From positions 1 to 45,229 of the forward strand of contig JAPDJS010000001.1 of assembly GCA_029258975.1 (NCBI GenBank): a stretch of 45,229 nucleotides of DNA, given 5' to 3'. The position numbers and the translations under genes are program-made. Shown here in pieces: positions 24,769 through 32,949 of this stretch (the stretch's first letter is position 1; each line of letters starts with the position of its first letter). The stretch is from Thermoplasmatota archaeon. Lineage in GTDB: Archaea > Thermoplasmatota > B47-G6 > B47-G6B > 47-G6. The notes below the pieces were generated by a model. It saw nothing but the letters and a program-made list of their open reading frames with translations, did not search any database and had not been told where the DNA came from.

Positions 24769-26034
24769 TTAATGTCTCATTGAAATATTGTTTGCAAATC
24801 TCAAAATCCACTTCCAAAACGGGACTATTTTAACCTCTTTTCCTGATCTCCTTATTGTATCCTCATCGTCCCAGGTGACTATAGTTACGCTGTTTGCTTT
24901 CAACTCATTAGACGCTGTTACAGATTTTTTGATGTGATCCTCGTCCACTTCATGTGTTACTTCTATAACGTGTGTTTTTCCATTATCCCTTATTACAAAA
25001 TCAACCTCCTTCCCCGACTTCGTTTTATAGTAGAAGATCTCTCTGTTGGGTCTCAGCCCTCCCTTTATCAACTCCAAGAAAACTATGCTCTCTAGGCTTT
25101 TTGAAAAATCTTTACCAATGATAAAGTTGTATAAACCCGAATCCACAAGATATACCTTCGGGATCGTTATTTCTGCTTTTTTCAGACTTGGAGAGTACTT
25201 CCTTAGAAAGAACGCTAGCTGTATGTCTTCCAATATCTTCTGAAAGTTATACAACGTCTTTTTTGCAACCTTTATCCCTTGAGACTTAAGGATGTTGTAC
25301 TGCTTGCTTACAGAAAACTCCTTTGTATGCGATGATATTACGCTTCTCAGAAACAGTTCAAGAACGTATCTGTTCTTTATACCGTATCTCTCAACGATAT
25401 CCTTGTAGATGACGAGATCAAGATAGTCCGTAAAGAAAGTCTTTGGGCGGATGTTACCAAGAACTACATCGGGGAACTGCGTGTATATGTGCTTGTTTAT
25501 GATACTTTTTATCTTAGCCTCCTCGTATGAAGAATAGTGTCTCTTTGCCCCGAGACCATGCATTGAGAGTATCTCCCGCATTGAGAATGGATACACATTC
25601 ACTCGCATAGTTCTTCCTCTCAGATGTGTTGCTATCTCGTAAGAGAGGAGCTTAGACGATGATCCTGTGACGAATATATAATATCTTTTCTTCTCGTAGA
25701 GGCTGTAAATAACCCTGTCCCAATTACCTAGTGCTTGGACTTCGTCGAAGAATATAAAATCAGGATGTTTTCCGTATATTTCCTGATGTACAAAGGGTAT
25801 TTTAAGAGGATCCCCGAATTGCACGTGTTCCTCAAAGTTCACAAAAACATAATCTTCGTCATTTATTCGGTTCTTCTTTATAAAGTAGTAAAGAAAATAC
25901 GTCTTACCAGATCTTCTTGGTCCGATAATCGAAACTATAAAGTTCCTGTTTGGTGATACAGCTATAAGTCTCTCTTTCACAGACAGCTCTTTTATGTCTT
26001 CCTTTTTGTCAATGAGATATCGAACGAGGTCCAT
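24769..26034 (-). CDS. archaeal AAA-type ATPase with C-terminal DUF4143/nuclease-like domain
   Basis: A 421-residue P-loop protein: Walker A GPRRSGKT near residue 38, Walker B FIFFDEVQ near 95, sensor segment FVTGSSSKLL, and HLRGR with MREIL typical of the AAA_14 group. The C-terminal half is DUF4143-like, ending with a PD-(D/E)XK-like pattern (GKEVDFVI ... THVIEVT). Such ATPases are abundant, often lineage-expanded and mobile in archaea; their role is not established. It has a tight promoter with paired inverted repeats (26070-26122). Confidence 0.85.
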   Translation of the reverse strand: MDLVRYLIDKKEDIKELSVKERLIAVSPNRNFIVSIIGPRRSGKTYFLYYFIKKNRINDEDYVFVNFEEHVQFGDPLKIPFVHQEIYGKHPDFIFFDEVQALGNWDRVIYSLYEKKRYYIFVTGSSSKLLSYEIATHLRGRTMRVNVYPFSMREILSMHGLGAKRHYSSYEEAKIKSIINKHIYTQFPDVVLGNIRPKTFFTDYLDLVIYKDIVERYGIKNRYVLELFLRSVISSHTKEFSVSKQYNILKSQGIKVAKKTLYNFQKILEDIQLAFFLRKYSPSLKKAEITIPKVYLVDSGLYNFIIGKDFSKSLESIVFLELIKGGLRPNREIFYYKTKSGKEVDFVIRDNGKTHVIEVTHEVDEDHIKKSVTASNELKANSVTIVTWDDEDTIRRSGKEVKIVPFWKWILRFANNISMRH

Positions 26035-26061
26035 AGTATTAATACATATAAATATCAGACT

Positions 26062-26069
26062 TTATAATG
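26062..26069 (-). promoter_or_regulatory. TATA box of the ATPase gene
   Basis: TTATAAAG on the minus strand, centred about 31 nt before the ATG at 26034, with a purine-rich GGGGGAAAC directly upstream as a BRE. The predicted start is only a few bases before the ATG, so the mRNA is nearly leaderless. Confidence 0.6.
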
Positions 26070-26122
26070 TTTCCCCCTACAGGGGGAAATCTTCATTTAA
26101 AATTTCCCCCTTAAAGAGGAAA
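26070..26122. promoter_or_regulatory. tandem inverted repeats on the ATPase promoter
   Basis: The first unit is TTTCCCCC-TACA-GGGGGAAA (26070-26089), a perfect 8-bp inverted repeat that abuts the TATA box and overlaps the BRE. The second is TTTCCCCC-N5-GAGGAAA (26103-26122), a slightly degenerate copy. Their centres are about 33 bp apart, close to three helical turns, as for two dimer-binding operators. Confidence 0.55.
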
Positions 26123-26538
26123 CTTACAAACATGTATAGAGCTTGTGCATAAACATGAAGAGCCTTCTTCACTTCTGCGATTGAAGAGAATATATCCTAG
26201 CCTCGTATATTATCCTTTTATTCATATTTATAATAAGCAGTGGAAAAGGGAACAATGCGTCCCTTGTCATCTTCATCGGAGGCGGTCGCTCATCGCCCGC
26301 AGCCCTCTCGGGACACCACTCTCTGTTTCAACGCTATGTCTGCATCATATATAAACATTGCATTGTGCGGTTCTGTTAACTTATTGTTGGCATAACAAAA
26401 TTGTAGATAAACGAAGCCCACAAAGTGGGTTTTGGCAAGACGAAGGAGAACTGTTTATCCGCTGTTAAGTGACTCCCAATGGGGGCAAGGTACGAAGCCG
26501 CAAAGTGCCCAAGCCCGCTTATTAAATTCCAAATCATT
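26123..26538. other. 416-bp non-coding region with hairpins and insertion-sequence-like remnants
   Basis: No intact gene. It includes a GC-rich patch (about 26265-26325), the hairpin CCCAC-AAA-GTGGG at 26417-26429, a short open stretch ending TAA/TGA that reads ...ENCLSAVK before the TGA at 26470, and the composite repeat at 26464-26519. The hairpins and repeats look like decayed IS200/IS605-type ends, but this is a guess. Confidence 0.35.
26464..26519 (+). repeat. left composite inverted repeat flanking the methyltransferase gene
   Basis: GTTAAGTGA (26464-26472), then 33 nt containing CTCCC-AAT-GGGGG, then TGCCCAAGCCCGCT (26506-26519). Both outer blocks recur inverted at 27068-27092. Confidence 0.65.
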
Positions 26539-27042
26539 TTATCTTCTCTCTTTATTTTCTTTCTTACTGCGTATTTGCCTCATAATTCCAATTAATAAAT
26601 TTATTCTTGGGACTCTTTTCATATAATCTCTGTACGCATCACCAAACTTTTCTATGTTTCGTTTTTCTTCTTCTATCATGGCAAAACATAATAAAATAAT
26701 TAAGATTACACCAATAACCAAGTTAATCCAGTGTTGTGAAATGATTATCAATGCAGAGATGATCAAGATATGTCCCAAGAATTCTGGATGACGAACAAAG
26801 GCATACATGCCATTTTCAACAAGGGTCTCTTTGTTAATGCCTTCTCCTACTCGCCCTTTCTTTCGTGATTGGCTCGACCATAATAGAAAAACAATTCCCA
26901 ATACCAAGGTTACCCATCCTATATACAATAATTCTACCAAATTAGCAGAATTGTAGAGAATAATAGCGGATATTATTAACAGGCCATATAGGCCAATATA
27001 AATTATATGACCAATTAAGTGAGTAATATTTTTCTTATACAT
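26539..27042 (-). CDS. isoprenylcysteine carboxyl methyltransferase-like membrane protein
   Basis: About 167 residues with four to five membrane helices and the signature of the ICMT/phospholipid methyltransferase family: LVENGMYAFVRHPEFLGH and EEEKRNIEKFGDAYRDYMKRVPR. The family transfers methyl groups from S-adenosylmethionine to lipid or lipid-linked acceptors at the membrane; the substrate here is unknown. ATG 27042 follows GAGGTG; GTG 27051 is an alternative. The gene sits inside an inverted-repeat pair (26464-26519 and 27068-27092) in a stretch of mobile-element debris, so it may be cargo. Confidence 0.82.
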   Translation of the reverse strand: MYKKNITHLIGHIIYIGLYGLLIISAIILYNSANLVELLYIGWVTLVLGIVFLLWSSQSRKKGRVGEGINKETLVENGMYAFVRHPEFLGHILIISALIIISQHWINLVIGVILIILLCFAMIEEEKRNIEKFGDAYRDYMKRVPRINLLIGIMRQIRSKKENKERR

Positions 27043-27067
27043 AATTTCCACACCTCAATCTTATTTC

Positions 27068-27092
27068 AGCGGGCTTGGGCATTTCACTTAAC
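27068..27092 (-). repeat. right composite inverted repeat flanking the methyltransferase gene
   Basis: AGCGGGCTTGGGCA (27068-27081) and TCACTTAAC (27084-27092) are exact reverse complements of the two blocks at 26506-26519 and 26464-26472, with 2 nt between them in place of 33. Confidence 0.65.
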
Positions 27093-27123
27093 GCATATTT
27101 CACGCACTTTTTATTCGTATAAT

Positions 27124-27137
27124 CTCCCAAATGGGAG
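27124..27137. repeat. short perfect hairpin
   Basis: CTCCCAAATGGGAG forms a 5-6 bp hairpin and resembles the CTCCC-AAT-GGGGG hairpin inside the left repeat at 26473-26485. Subterminal hairpins of this size occur at ends of IS200/IS605 elements. Confidence 0.4.
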
Positions 27138-27148
27138 TTAAAGCGAGC

Positions 27149-27158
27149 TTTTATAAAG
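27149..27158 (+). promoter_or_regulatory. TATA box of the integrase remnant
   Basis: CTTTTATAAAGC-type element about 27 nt before the ATG at 27180, giving a leaderless arrangement common in archaea. Confidence 0.5.
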
Positions 27159-27179
27159 CTGAATTTCATACAATTTCCT

Positions 27180-28041
27180 ATGGACTTGGATATTAAAAAG
27201 CTTACCCACAAGAACGATATGAACTGATAGGCAAACTTATAGAAGAAATAAAGCTAAGGAAGTATTCTTACCAAACAGGCAAAGCTTACATCTCAGTTGT
27301 GAGAAGGTTTCTAAAATCTGGAAAAACGCCCAGAGAATTCCTGCTTTCTTACTCCAGTAAAAGCAGATCAGCCATGAGAGGTGCTTATTTTGCTTTGAAA
27401 TTCTTCTACGAAAACGTGTTTAATGAGAAGCTACCATTGGCTAGGAAGAGTTTGAAACTACCTTTGGTATTAAGCAGAGAAGAAATATGCAGAATGATTA
27501 AAGTAACTACAAACATTAAGCACAAACTTGTTTTAATGTTTCTTTACTATGCTGATCTTCGCTTAGATGAAGTTAGAAATCTGAAATGTCAAGACATAGA
27601 CTTTGATAGGGGTATTATTCATGTTAAAACAGCTAAAGGGAAAAGAAAAAGGTTGTATTCCTGCATTCGAAATTAAAAGAAATGTTGGAAATTTATGGCG
27701 TTAATAAGCAAGGTTTAGTTTTCATATCACAAAGAGGTAGAAAATACAACAAAAGAACAATTCAGCAAATAGTGGAGAACGCAGCAAGAAAAGCAAGGAT
27801 AAAAGCAAGAGAAACGAACAATATTGTTGAAAAATTGCACGAAACTTTAAAGGATAGGCTAAAACCTCTAAGGCATTTGAAAAGTGAAGAAACAGCTAAG
27901 ATATGGTTAGATGGTTGGTTTGTTTACTATAACTTCTTAAGACCTCATTTGAGCTTAAAAGGTAAAACACATGCCGAAGCTTGTGGGATTGATTTGAATA
28001 TAGAGAACTGTGTTGAGAAGGACGTATATATTTGCGTATAG
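27180..28041 (+). pseudogene. broken XerA-like tyrosine recombinase fused to the C-terminus of a DDE transposase
   Basis: The integrase begins at ATG 27180 (MDLDIKKLT...). A missing C at 27205-27207 shifts the frame, after which it continues PQERYELIGKLIEEIKL through the core-binding domain and the first catalytic Arg region (YYADLRLDEVRNLK). A second one-base loss at the GG of 27651-27652 gives a stop at 27676; the other frame resumes VVFLHSKLKEMLEIYGV. At about 27802 (ARKARIK) the integrase ends abruptly and the frame continues ARETNNIVEKLHETLKDR...FVYYNFLRPHLSLKGKT, the C-terminal part of an archaeal IS6/IS240-like DDE transposase holding its last catalytic Glu. The integrase His-x2-Arg-His region and Tyr are gone, so it is inactive. 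Confidence 0.8.
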
Positions 28042-28450
28042 TACATTGCCATCACTTGTCCAGTCAATCTAAGCTTTGGGAAGCCAGCGTCGTCCGTTGC
28101 GCTATACGAAAGCGTTATTGTCCTCGTGTTTATCGACCCATTTGCATTTGGTGCAGGCGTTATCGATATCGATAGCGTTGGCGCTGTAGTATCTATGGTG
28201 AACGTTATGGATGTCTCAGAATAGTTTCCGGCCTTATTGTATGCCCTTACGGTGACTGTGTGTTGGCCGTTTGTAAGTCCTGTGAACGTATGCGATGTCA
28301 CGGTTCTCTTGTATATCCATTAACCATTGTTAATCTCTATCCCATAGTAACCAATGCCGAAGTTGTCACTTCCAGACCACAAAGCAGTTACGGAGGAGGA
28401 CTTTATATATGCGTCGTTGCTTGGAGATGTTATCGATACTGAAGATCTTT
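28042..28450 (-). pseudogene. decayed fragment of a surface protein with Ig-like repeats
   Basis: The minus strand reads SSVSITSPSNDAYIKS...LWSGSDNFGIGYYGIEINNG, then a TAA stop, then KRTVTSHTFTGLTNGQHTV...ITFTIDTTAPTLSISITP, a typical bacterial-Ig-like repeat with DTTAPT linker from large cell-surface proteins. Near 28070 the conserved IDWTSDGN segment is in another frame. No start codon or signal peptide is present. The fragment ends where the transposase remnant begins. Confidence 0.65.
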
Positions 28451-28456
28451 GGACGC

Positions 28457-29614
28457 CTACATCTCAGAGTCTACCATAGGTATAGCCTTAAAGATGTTCC
28501 TGACACCATTTCTCATATCTACACGAACTACGCCACGTACACGTTCGTCTTCGTGTAAAACTATAAAACTCGTATTATTACACACGACACATGAATGGTT
28601 GGGTATTATTCTTATCTTTTCCCCTACTTTTGCTCGATCACTACTATTAAAGAGAACTTTGCCAACTTCCTCTGATAAGCTCGAAACTACTGCCTCTGGA
28701 TATTCAATAATGTATCCATATCCCTCAACTGCAGACTTTCCGTGCGCTCCCTTATCTAGGCCCAATATTTTACTCCCCACATTAATGACTGCCATGTTTC
28801 CGTTTGAATGCTCCGGAATAGAAATAATCGTTGCCAATACTGTCAACGCACAGTCTTCTAACGTTGCAGATTCGTAAACAAAAACCTGCAGCCTATCATA
28901 AAATACATAGTTCCCGGGAAATATGTGCGTGTATATTTCCTCCCTCAGATCATATCTTAAAGTTGGCGTTGATCCTGTGCCCACAATTTCAAGGGTGTAA
29001 CCATTATTTTCTAGTTCCCTAGCAACGCGACCCATTATCTGGGAGGTTTCTTTTGCTACCTTTTCAACTTCCTTTGATCCAGCAACTCCATAAACGTGCC
29101 CTGAATGAGTAGATATTCCTATGAAATTCAAACTCTTATATTTCTCAACCTTTTTCAAGAATTTTAGGACATTCGAAGGCGACACTCCAAGCCTATTCAG
29201 CCCAGTATTAATTTTTAATACATAATTTATTTCGATTCCTCTTTCTCTGGCATTTTCGTCTAAAAATCTCGCGTTATCAACGTTATCAAGTCTAACAATT
29301 ATTTCTACCCCTTTTTCAATGATTCTTGCTAACCGATCAAAATTTTGATTGTCAGCCACAGGATATGCCAACATTATTCTTTTACTAATATTTTTATTGG
29401 CCAATATCTCTAGCTCATCAAGTGTTCCACACAAAAATCCTTTTGCTCCAAATTTCTTTTGAAGTGATGCTATATAACTAGATTTGTGCGTCTTTACCAT
29501 AGGCCAAATTTCTTTTCCATTCTCCCTTGCTTCTTTAGAGGCTCTCTCAATATTTCTCATAAGTCTATTAACGTCTACAAGAACTGCAGGGGTAGGTAGC
29601 TCCCATATATCCAT
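28457..29614 (-). CDS. D-threonine aldolase / D-serine dehydratase-like PLP enzyme
   Basis: A 385-residue fold-type III PLP enzyme (alanine-racemase-like N-terminal barrel). The VKTHKS segment (residues 40-45) holds the Schiff-base lysine; KINTGLNRLGV, THSGHVYG and GTGSTPT line the phosphate and substrate pocket. The C-terminal domain has the metal-binding motif IIPNHSCVVCNN typical of D-threonine aldolases and D-serine dehydratases. It probably splits or deaminates a D-hydroxy-amino acid. ATG 29614 follows GGTGAGAG; the frame is open to 29626. It is monocistronic in this window, though other amino-acid-handling enzymes lie 5 kb away. Confidence 0.87.
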   Translation of the reverse strand: MDIWELPTPAVLVDVNRLMRNIERASKEARENGKEIWPMVKTHKSSYIASLQKKFGAKGFLCGTLDELEILANKNISKRIMLAYPVADNQNFDRLARIIEKGVEIIVRLDNVDNARFLDENARERGIEINYVLKINTGLNRLGVSPSNVLKFLKKVEKYKSLNFIGISTHSGHVYGVAGSKEVEKVAKETSQIMGRVARELENNGYTLEIVGTGSTPTLRYDLREEIYTHIFPGNYVFYDRLQVFVYESATLEDCALTVLATIISIPEHSNGNMAVINVGSKILGLDKGAHGKSAVEGYGYIIEYPEAVVSSLSEEVGKVLFNSSDRAKVGEKIRIIPNHSCVVCNNTSFIVLHEDERVRGVVRVDMRNGVRNIFKAIPMVDSEM

Positions 29615-29738
29615 ACCTCTCACCAAGGTCTTGGTTATCTTGATACCTTTCTCGCGTCAAAGGGGGCTTTCTTGGCAGTGCCATGTAAGATAAACGTTTT
29701 CATTCTCCTTAAATAATTTTAATTAATGGTGATAAAGC

Positions 29739-30203
29739 ATGATTGTCGTATTTATAAGACATGGAAAAGCAGAACCCAAAACTGAAGAAAAACCCGACAA
29801 AGAGAGGGAATTAACGGAAGAGGGTAGAAAGGATCTCGAAACCCTTGCGAGGATCCTTCCGATAACGCCAAAGAAAATATACACAAGCCCGTACAAACGC
29901 GCCATTCAAACAGCGGAAATTATTGCAGATGCGTGGAAAATACCCATAGAAGTTAGGGAAGAGCTATCGCCAGAAAATATGTCCATAGAATCAATAAGAA
30001 AACTAGAGCTTAGCGGTGGAGAAATATTGGTGGGGCATGCCCCAAGTATCGAGGATGTAGTTTCCAAACTAATTGGCGGTGGAAAGGTAGATATGAGTTC
30101 TGGAAGCGCAGCTTGTCTAGAAATTGAAGAGATGAAAGAAGGTGGAGGAACTCTCCTCTTCTTGGTTTCAAGGAGTGTAATTAGAAAAATAAGGGAAAAA
30201 TAG
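29739..30203 (+). CDS. sixA: SixA-like phosphohistidine phosphatase
   Basis: A 154-residue histidine phosphatase: the catalytic RHG motif (VFIRHGKAE), the SixA hallmark RELTEEGRKDL, SPYKRAIQTAEI and the second catalytic histidine in LVGHAPSIEDV. SixA removes phosphate from histidine of phosphotransfer proteins in bacteria; the archaeal target is unknown. Promoter-like CTTAAATA near 29710 and GGTGAT just before the ATG. Confidence 0.87.
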   Translation: MIVVFIRHGKAEPKTEEKPDKERELTEEGRKDLETLARILPITPKKIYTSPYKRAIQTAEIIADAWKIPIEVREELSPENMSIESIRKLELSGGEILVGHAPSIEDVVSKLIGGGKVDMSSGSAACLEIEEMKEGGGTLLFLVSRSVIRKIREK

Positions 30204-30228
30204 CATGCATAAAGCATGCTTTCTTTTC
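30202..30228. terminator. hairpin plus T-tract between convergent genes
   Basis: AGCATGC-ATAAA-GCATGCT forms a perfect 7-bp stem with a 5-nt loop, followed on the plus strand by TTTCTTTTC. It begins at the sixA stop codon, so it is well placed to end that transcript and possibly the convergent one. Confidence 0.6.
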
Positions 30229-30238
30229 AAATCCTATA

Positions 30239-31321
30239 TCACAGCGCCGAGATATGAAATATTGCCTCCATCATTCTTCCGAAGAGGTAACTCAAAAACG
30301 CTGCTCCAATTCCTGTAGCAACCATCTCTGTGACCTTTCTTCTTACAGATATACCAGAGATCAATGATATTACAGAACCCACAACACCGAGAGCTGTCGC
30401 TGCCAAAAGAACTGAGAAAGGTAAGGCTATAATAGACGACTTTGCAAGAAAGTATGGGAGTACTGGAAATGCTACTCCCATTAAATACGCAATCCCAGTA
30501 TAAAACGCGGCCCTAACTTCGTTTTCGCTAACCTCTTCAATAAGAAAGTCTACTATCGCGTCTTCCTTAAGTTCTTTTGATATTTGATTAGCCGCTTCTT
30601 CAGGAAGCCCGCTCTCTATAAGCCTATCTATAAATTCCTTCCGTGCTCTTTCTGGAGATACCGTGAAGAGTATCTCAAGTCTTTCTTTTATACTTTCGTT
30701 TATTTGCCTCTGAGACCTCACGGATATAAAAGCTCCTATTCCCATTGAGAGGGCTCCGGCTATTCCAACAATAAGACCGCTTACACCTACTATTCGGGGA
30801 GCATAAACATAAACTGCTGAAAGTCCGGTAACCGCTCCAAGAATTTCTACTAATCCGTCGTTCATGCCCAAAACGAAGTCCCTAACATTTCCTACATTAA
30901 ATCGCTTTTTTGTTTCATAAAAAAGTCTTTCATGTTCAATTTCATCAACGATTATTCTAGAAAGCTCGGTCCTTTCCTCATCCGTCAGCTTATAGTTTTT
31001 ATAGAAATCAAAATACTTCTTTATAGCGTTATTCTCCCCCATCTCCAAAAGAGATGCTACCATGCCTGTGCCCAGGAGTTTTTTAATAATTTTTATTAGA
31101 GCTAACCTCAACCTGCTAGGTTTTACAGTAGGAGCTTTTCCACCGGATTTTTCTATTAGATCTCTCCAAAATTTTGCATGTTTAGCTTCCATCTCGGACA
31201 ATTTCTTAAAATTCTCTTTTAGACTAGGATCGCTCTCTAGCTTTGAAAGATAACTATAAAGTGCCATGTCCAACGATTCATCTATATAGAACTTTTTCAT
31301 AAGCTCAACTGGGTCATCCAT
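30239..31321 (-). CDS. ferritin-like / VIT1 fusion iron (manganese) transporter
   Basis: A 360-residue fusion. The N-terminal 140 residues are a rubrerythrin-type di-iron bundle with Glu and ExxH ligands (MDDPVELMKKFYIDESLDMA, EAKHAKFW, DEIEHERLF). The C-terminal part is a VIT1/CCC1 domain with five membrane helices and the metal-path segments MNDGLVEILGAVTG and GALSMGIGAFISVRSQ. Such fusions (as in MbfA) export or store Fe2+ and limit iron-driven oxidative damage. The location near superoxide reductase, rubredoxin and rubrerythrin fits that role. Confidence 0.9.
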   Translation of the reverse strand: MDDPVELMKKFYIDESLDMALYSYLSKLESDPSLKENFKKLSEMEAKHAKFWRDLIEKSGGKAPTVKPSRLRLALIKIIKKLLGTGMVASLLEMGENNAIKKYFDFYKNYKLTDEERTELSRIIVDEIEHERLFYETKKRFNVGNVRDFVLGMNDGLVEILGAVTGLSAVYVYAPRIVGVSGLIVGIAGALSMGIGAFISVRSQRQINESIKERLEILFTVSPERARKEFIDRLIESGLPEEAANQISKELKEDAIVDFLIEEVSENEVRAAFYTGIAYLMGVAFPVLPYFLAKSSIIALPFSVLLAATALGVVGSVISLISGISVRRKVTEMVATGIGAAFLSYLFGRMMEAIFHISAL

Positions 31322-31394
31322 TGTACATCCCCTTATAAAATAAGGAAAAAGATAATTAAACTGGCACCCTCATGTTTCGAAGAACATAAGCAAC

Positions 31395-31751
31395 TTACTC
31401 GATTTTAACTCTATTTTCCCACAAACCGTGAAGATTGCAGTATGCTAGAGCGTAAATAGTTCCTTTTCTAAGTTTTGCCTTAATAACTACATAGGGCTCT
31501 ACAAACTCCGGTTCAAATTCAAATCTCCCGAGAGATACAGGATTAAACTCTCTACCCTCCTCAAAAAAGTAGACTTCAATCCATCTTATGGAGTGCGCAG
31601 ATGTATTGGGATGAGGTCCTACATGGACTGTGACTTCGTAGTATTCGCCTTCTTTCTTTATTTCAATCTTAGGAACGTGACTTTCTACTTTGCCCACAGC
31701 CGGGCCTTCTTTGACGTCTGAAGTGTATATGATTTCGCCTAATTTTTTCAT
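31395..31751 (-). CDS. sor: superoxide reductase (class II, neelaredoxin type)
   Basis: A 118-residue enzyme that reduces superoxide to H2O2 without making O2. The Fe(His)4Cys ligands are visible: His in ESHVPKIE, two in GPHPNTSAHSIRW, then Cys and His in YCNLHGLWE. No N-terminal desulforedoxin domain, so class II. The Glu before the first His is kept but the usual neighbouring Lys (EKHVP in Pyrococcus) is Ser here. It follows the rubredoxin gene by 9 bp; rubredoxin is the normal electron donor. Confidence 0.93.
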   Translation of the reverse strand: MKKLGEIIYTSDVKEGPAVGKVESHVPKIEIKKEGEYYEVTVHVGPHPNTSAHSIRWIEVYFFEEGREFNPVSLGRFEFEPEFVEPYVVIKAKLRKGTIYALAYCNLHGLWENRVKIE

Positions 31752-31760
31752 AAAATCACC

Positions 31761-31922
31761 TTATTCTATTTTTTCAAACATATCTTTGCCAACACCACAA
31801 ATAGGACACTTATAGTCCTCTGGAAGTTCCTCAAATTTTGTACCGGGCGATATTCCTTGATCGGGATTTCCCAAATCTTCGTCATATATGTATCCACAAA
31901 TCTTACATCTCCACTTCGCCAT
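31761..31922 (-). CDS. rub: rubredoxin
   Basis: A 53-residue rubredoxin with both iron-binding pairs ([10 protein letters not shown] and [10 protein letters not shown]) and the usual DPDQGI-like turn ([11 protein letters not shown]). It carries single electrons to superoxide reductase, and to rubrerythrin in related organisms. ATG 31922 follows GAGGTG by a few bases; the frame is open further upstream to 31949, which would add a basic extension unlike the family. A TATA-like CTTTTTAAGTATC lies near 31975-31963. Confidence 0.95.
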   Translation of the reverse strand: MAKWRCKICGYIYDEDLGNPDQGISPGTKFEELPEDYKCPICGVGKDMFEKIE

Positions 31923-32041
31923 ATTCACACCTCTGGGTCTTCGGTTCATTAATAAATAATTGAGTTAAGATACTTAAAAAGATTTTTATCCAAACATGCT
32001 AAAATATTTTGAATAATTATATTATTAGTTTGAGATGCTAA

Positions 32042-32275
32042 CTATAAGTTAGATATTAATAGGTCTCTAGGATTTCCTTCATCATCAATTTTCTTCAACA
32101 ATTTCAAAACAAGTGCAATAATCTCCTCATTCTCGATCTCTCTTGCTATTTCCAACAATTTTTTCAACTCTTCCCGTAATTGATCCTTGTTGATGTTGTT
32201 TTCTAAATATTCTTTTAATATCCTGTTTATTCTAACTTTGAGGTAAAGCTCCCCCAACGCTATGACACCCTTCAT
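32042..32275 (-). CDS. small helical protein, function unknown
   Basis: A 77-residue, leucine- and charge-rich protein (RILKEYLENNINKDQLREELKKLL), probably two or three helices, possibly coiled coil. No family recognised. It starts 8 bp after the stop of the membrane protein gene on the same strand, so the two look co-transcribed. Confidence 0.55.
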   Translation of the reverse strand: MKGVIALGELYLKVRINRILKEYLENNINKDQLREELKKLLEIAREIENEEIIALVLKLLKKIDDEGNPRDLLISNL

Positions 32276-32283
32276 TTATTTAC

Positions 32284-32949
32284 TCACAAGAACGGATATG
32301 CTAAAACGAAGTATACGTAATCAATCATCGTGTTAACGAACGCCGCAAAGGTGTTAATTGTTCCGTAACCATATCCCAGTAGAACCATGAGAACGGTAAT
32401 TATCGCAAATAGAGATATCGTTACTGCAATAAAGGCGCTCTGAAACTTCGAAAGGAATAGAAAAACTGCGTCAAAATAAAGTTCGTTTGAGGCGTCAATG
32501 GTCTTAAATGGGATTTTTCTGGTAAGCACCATTACTGCGGGGCTTACAAACACGCGTTCTACAACATACACTGCAACGATCACGTATATAATTCCAAGAA
32601 ATGCCGTAAGGTTTGATGTCATTTCTCCTGAGGTAACTACAAAGTATCGTTGAGAGGACGGAATTATGAGTATTAGATTTACGACTAATCTCAAGTCAGC
32701 AAGTTTTTTCATAAAATTCATGCCATCGATAATGCTATTAAAATCTAGAAAAATTGCCACGATGAAGTACAAAATAACAGCAGAACAAATTATGGCCAGA
32801 AACTTCCAAACATAATCTTCACTATATACGATTATTCCCGATTTTTCCAGAGATGCTAATATAGCTTTTTGAGTCAAAGTTACAGCTAAAACTGAAAGAG
32901 ACAGCACACCGCTTGCCTTTTTATTTGGCTTTATATAATAACCTTCCAT
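32284..32949 (-). CDS. polytopic membrane protein, function unknown
   Basis: A 221-residue protein with about five to six hydrophobic segments and no recognised motif. A GGTGG sequence lies upstream of the ATG. Together with the small helical protein downstream it forms an orphan two-gene unit between the rubredoxin operon and the SLOG gene. Confidence 0.7.
   Translation of the reverse strand: MEGYYIKPNKKASGVLSLSVLAVTLTQKAILASLEKSGIIVYSEDYVWKFLAIICSAVILYFIVAIFLDFNSIIDGMNFMKKLADLRLVVNLILIIPSSQRYFVVTSGEMTSNLTAFLGIIYVIVAVYVVERVFVSPAVMVLTRKIPFKTIDASNELYFDAVFLFLSKFQSAFIAVTISLFAIITVLMVLLGYGYGTINTFAAFVNTMIDYVYFVLAYPFL

Noticed and set aside
24487..24783. 98-codon open frame between the exported protein and the ATPase
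   Set aside because: No ribosome-binding site, odd basic composition, overlaps the end of the ATPase gene, no recognisable domain.
26145..26354. 69-codon open frame in the region upstream of the methyltransferase
   Set aside because: Composition and lack of start signals suggest chance; the region looks like decayed mobile DNA.
26400..26470. C-terminus of a TnpB transposase
   Set aside because: The short open stretch has an upstream in-frame stop and no recognisable TnpB motif; only the hairpins suggest an IS200/IS605-type end.
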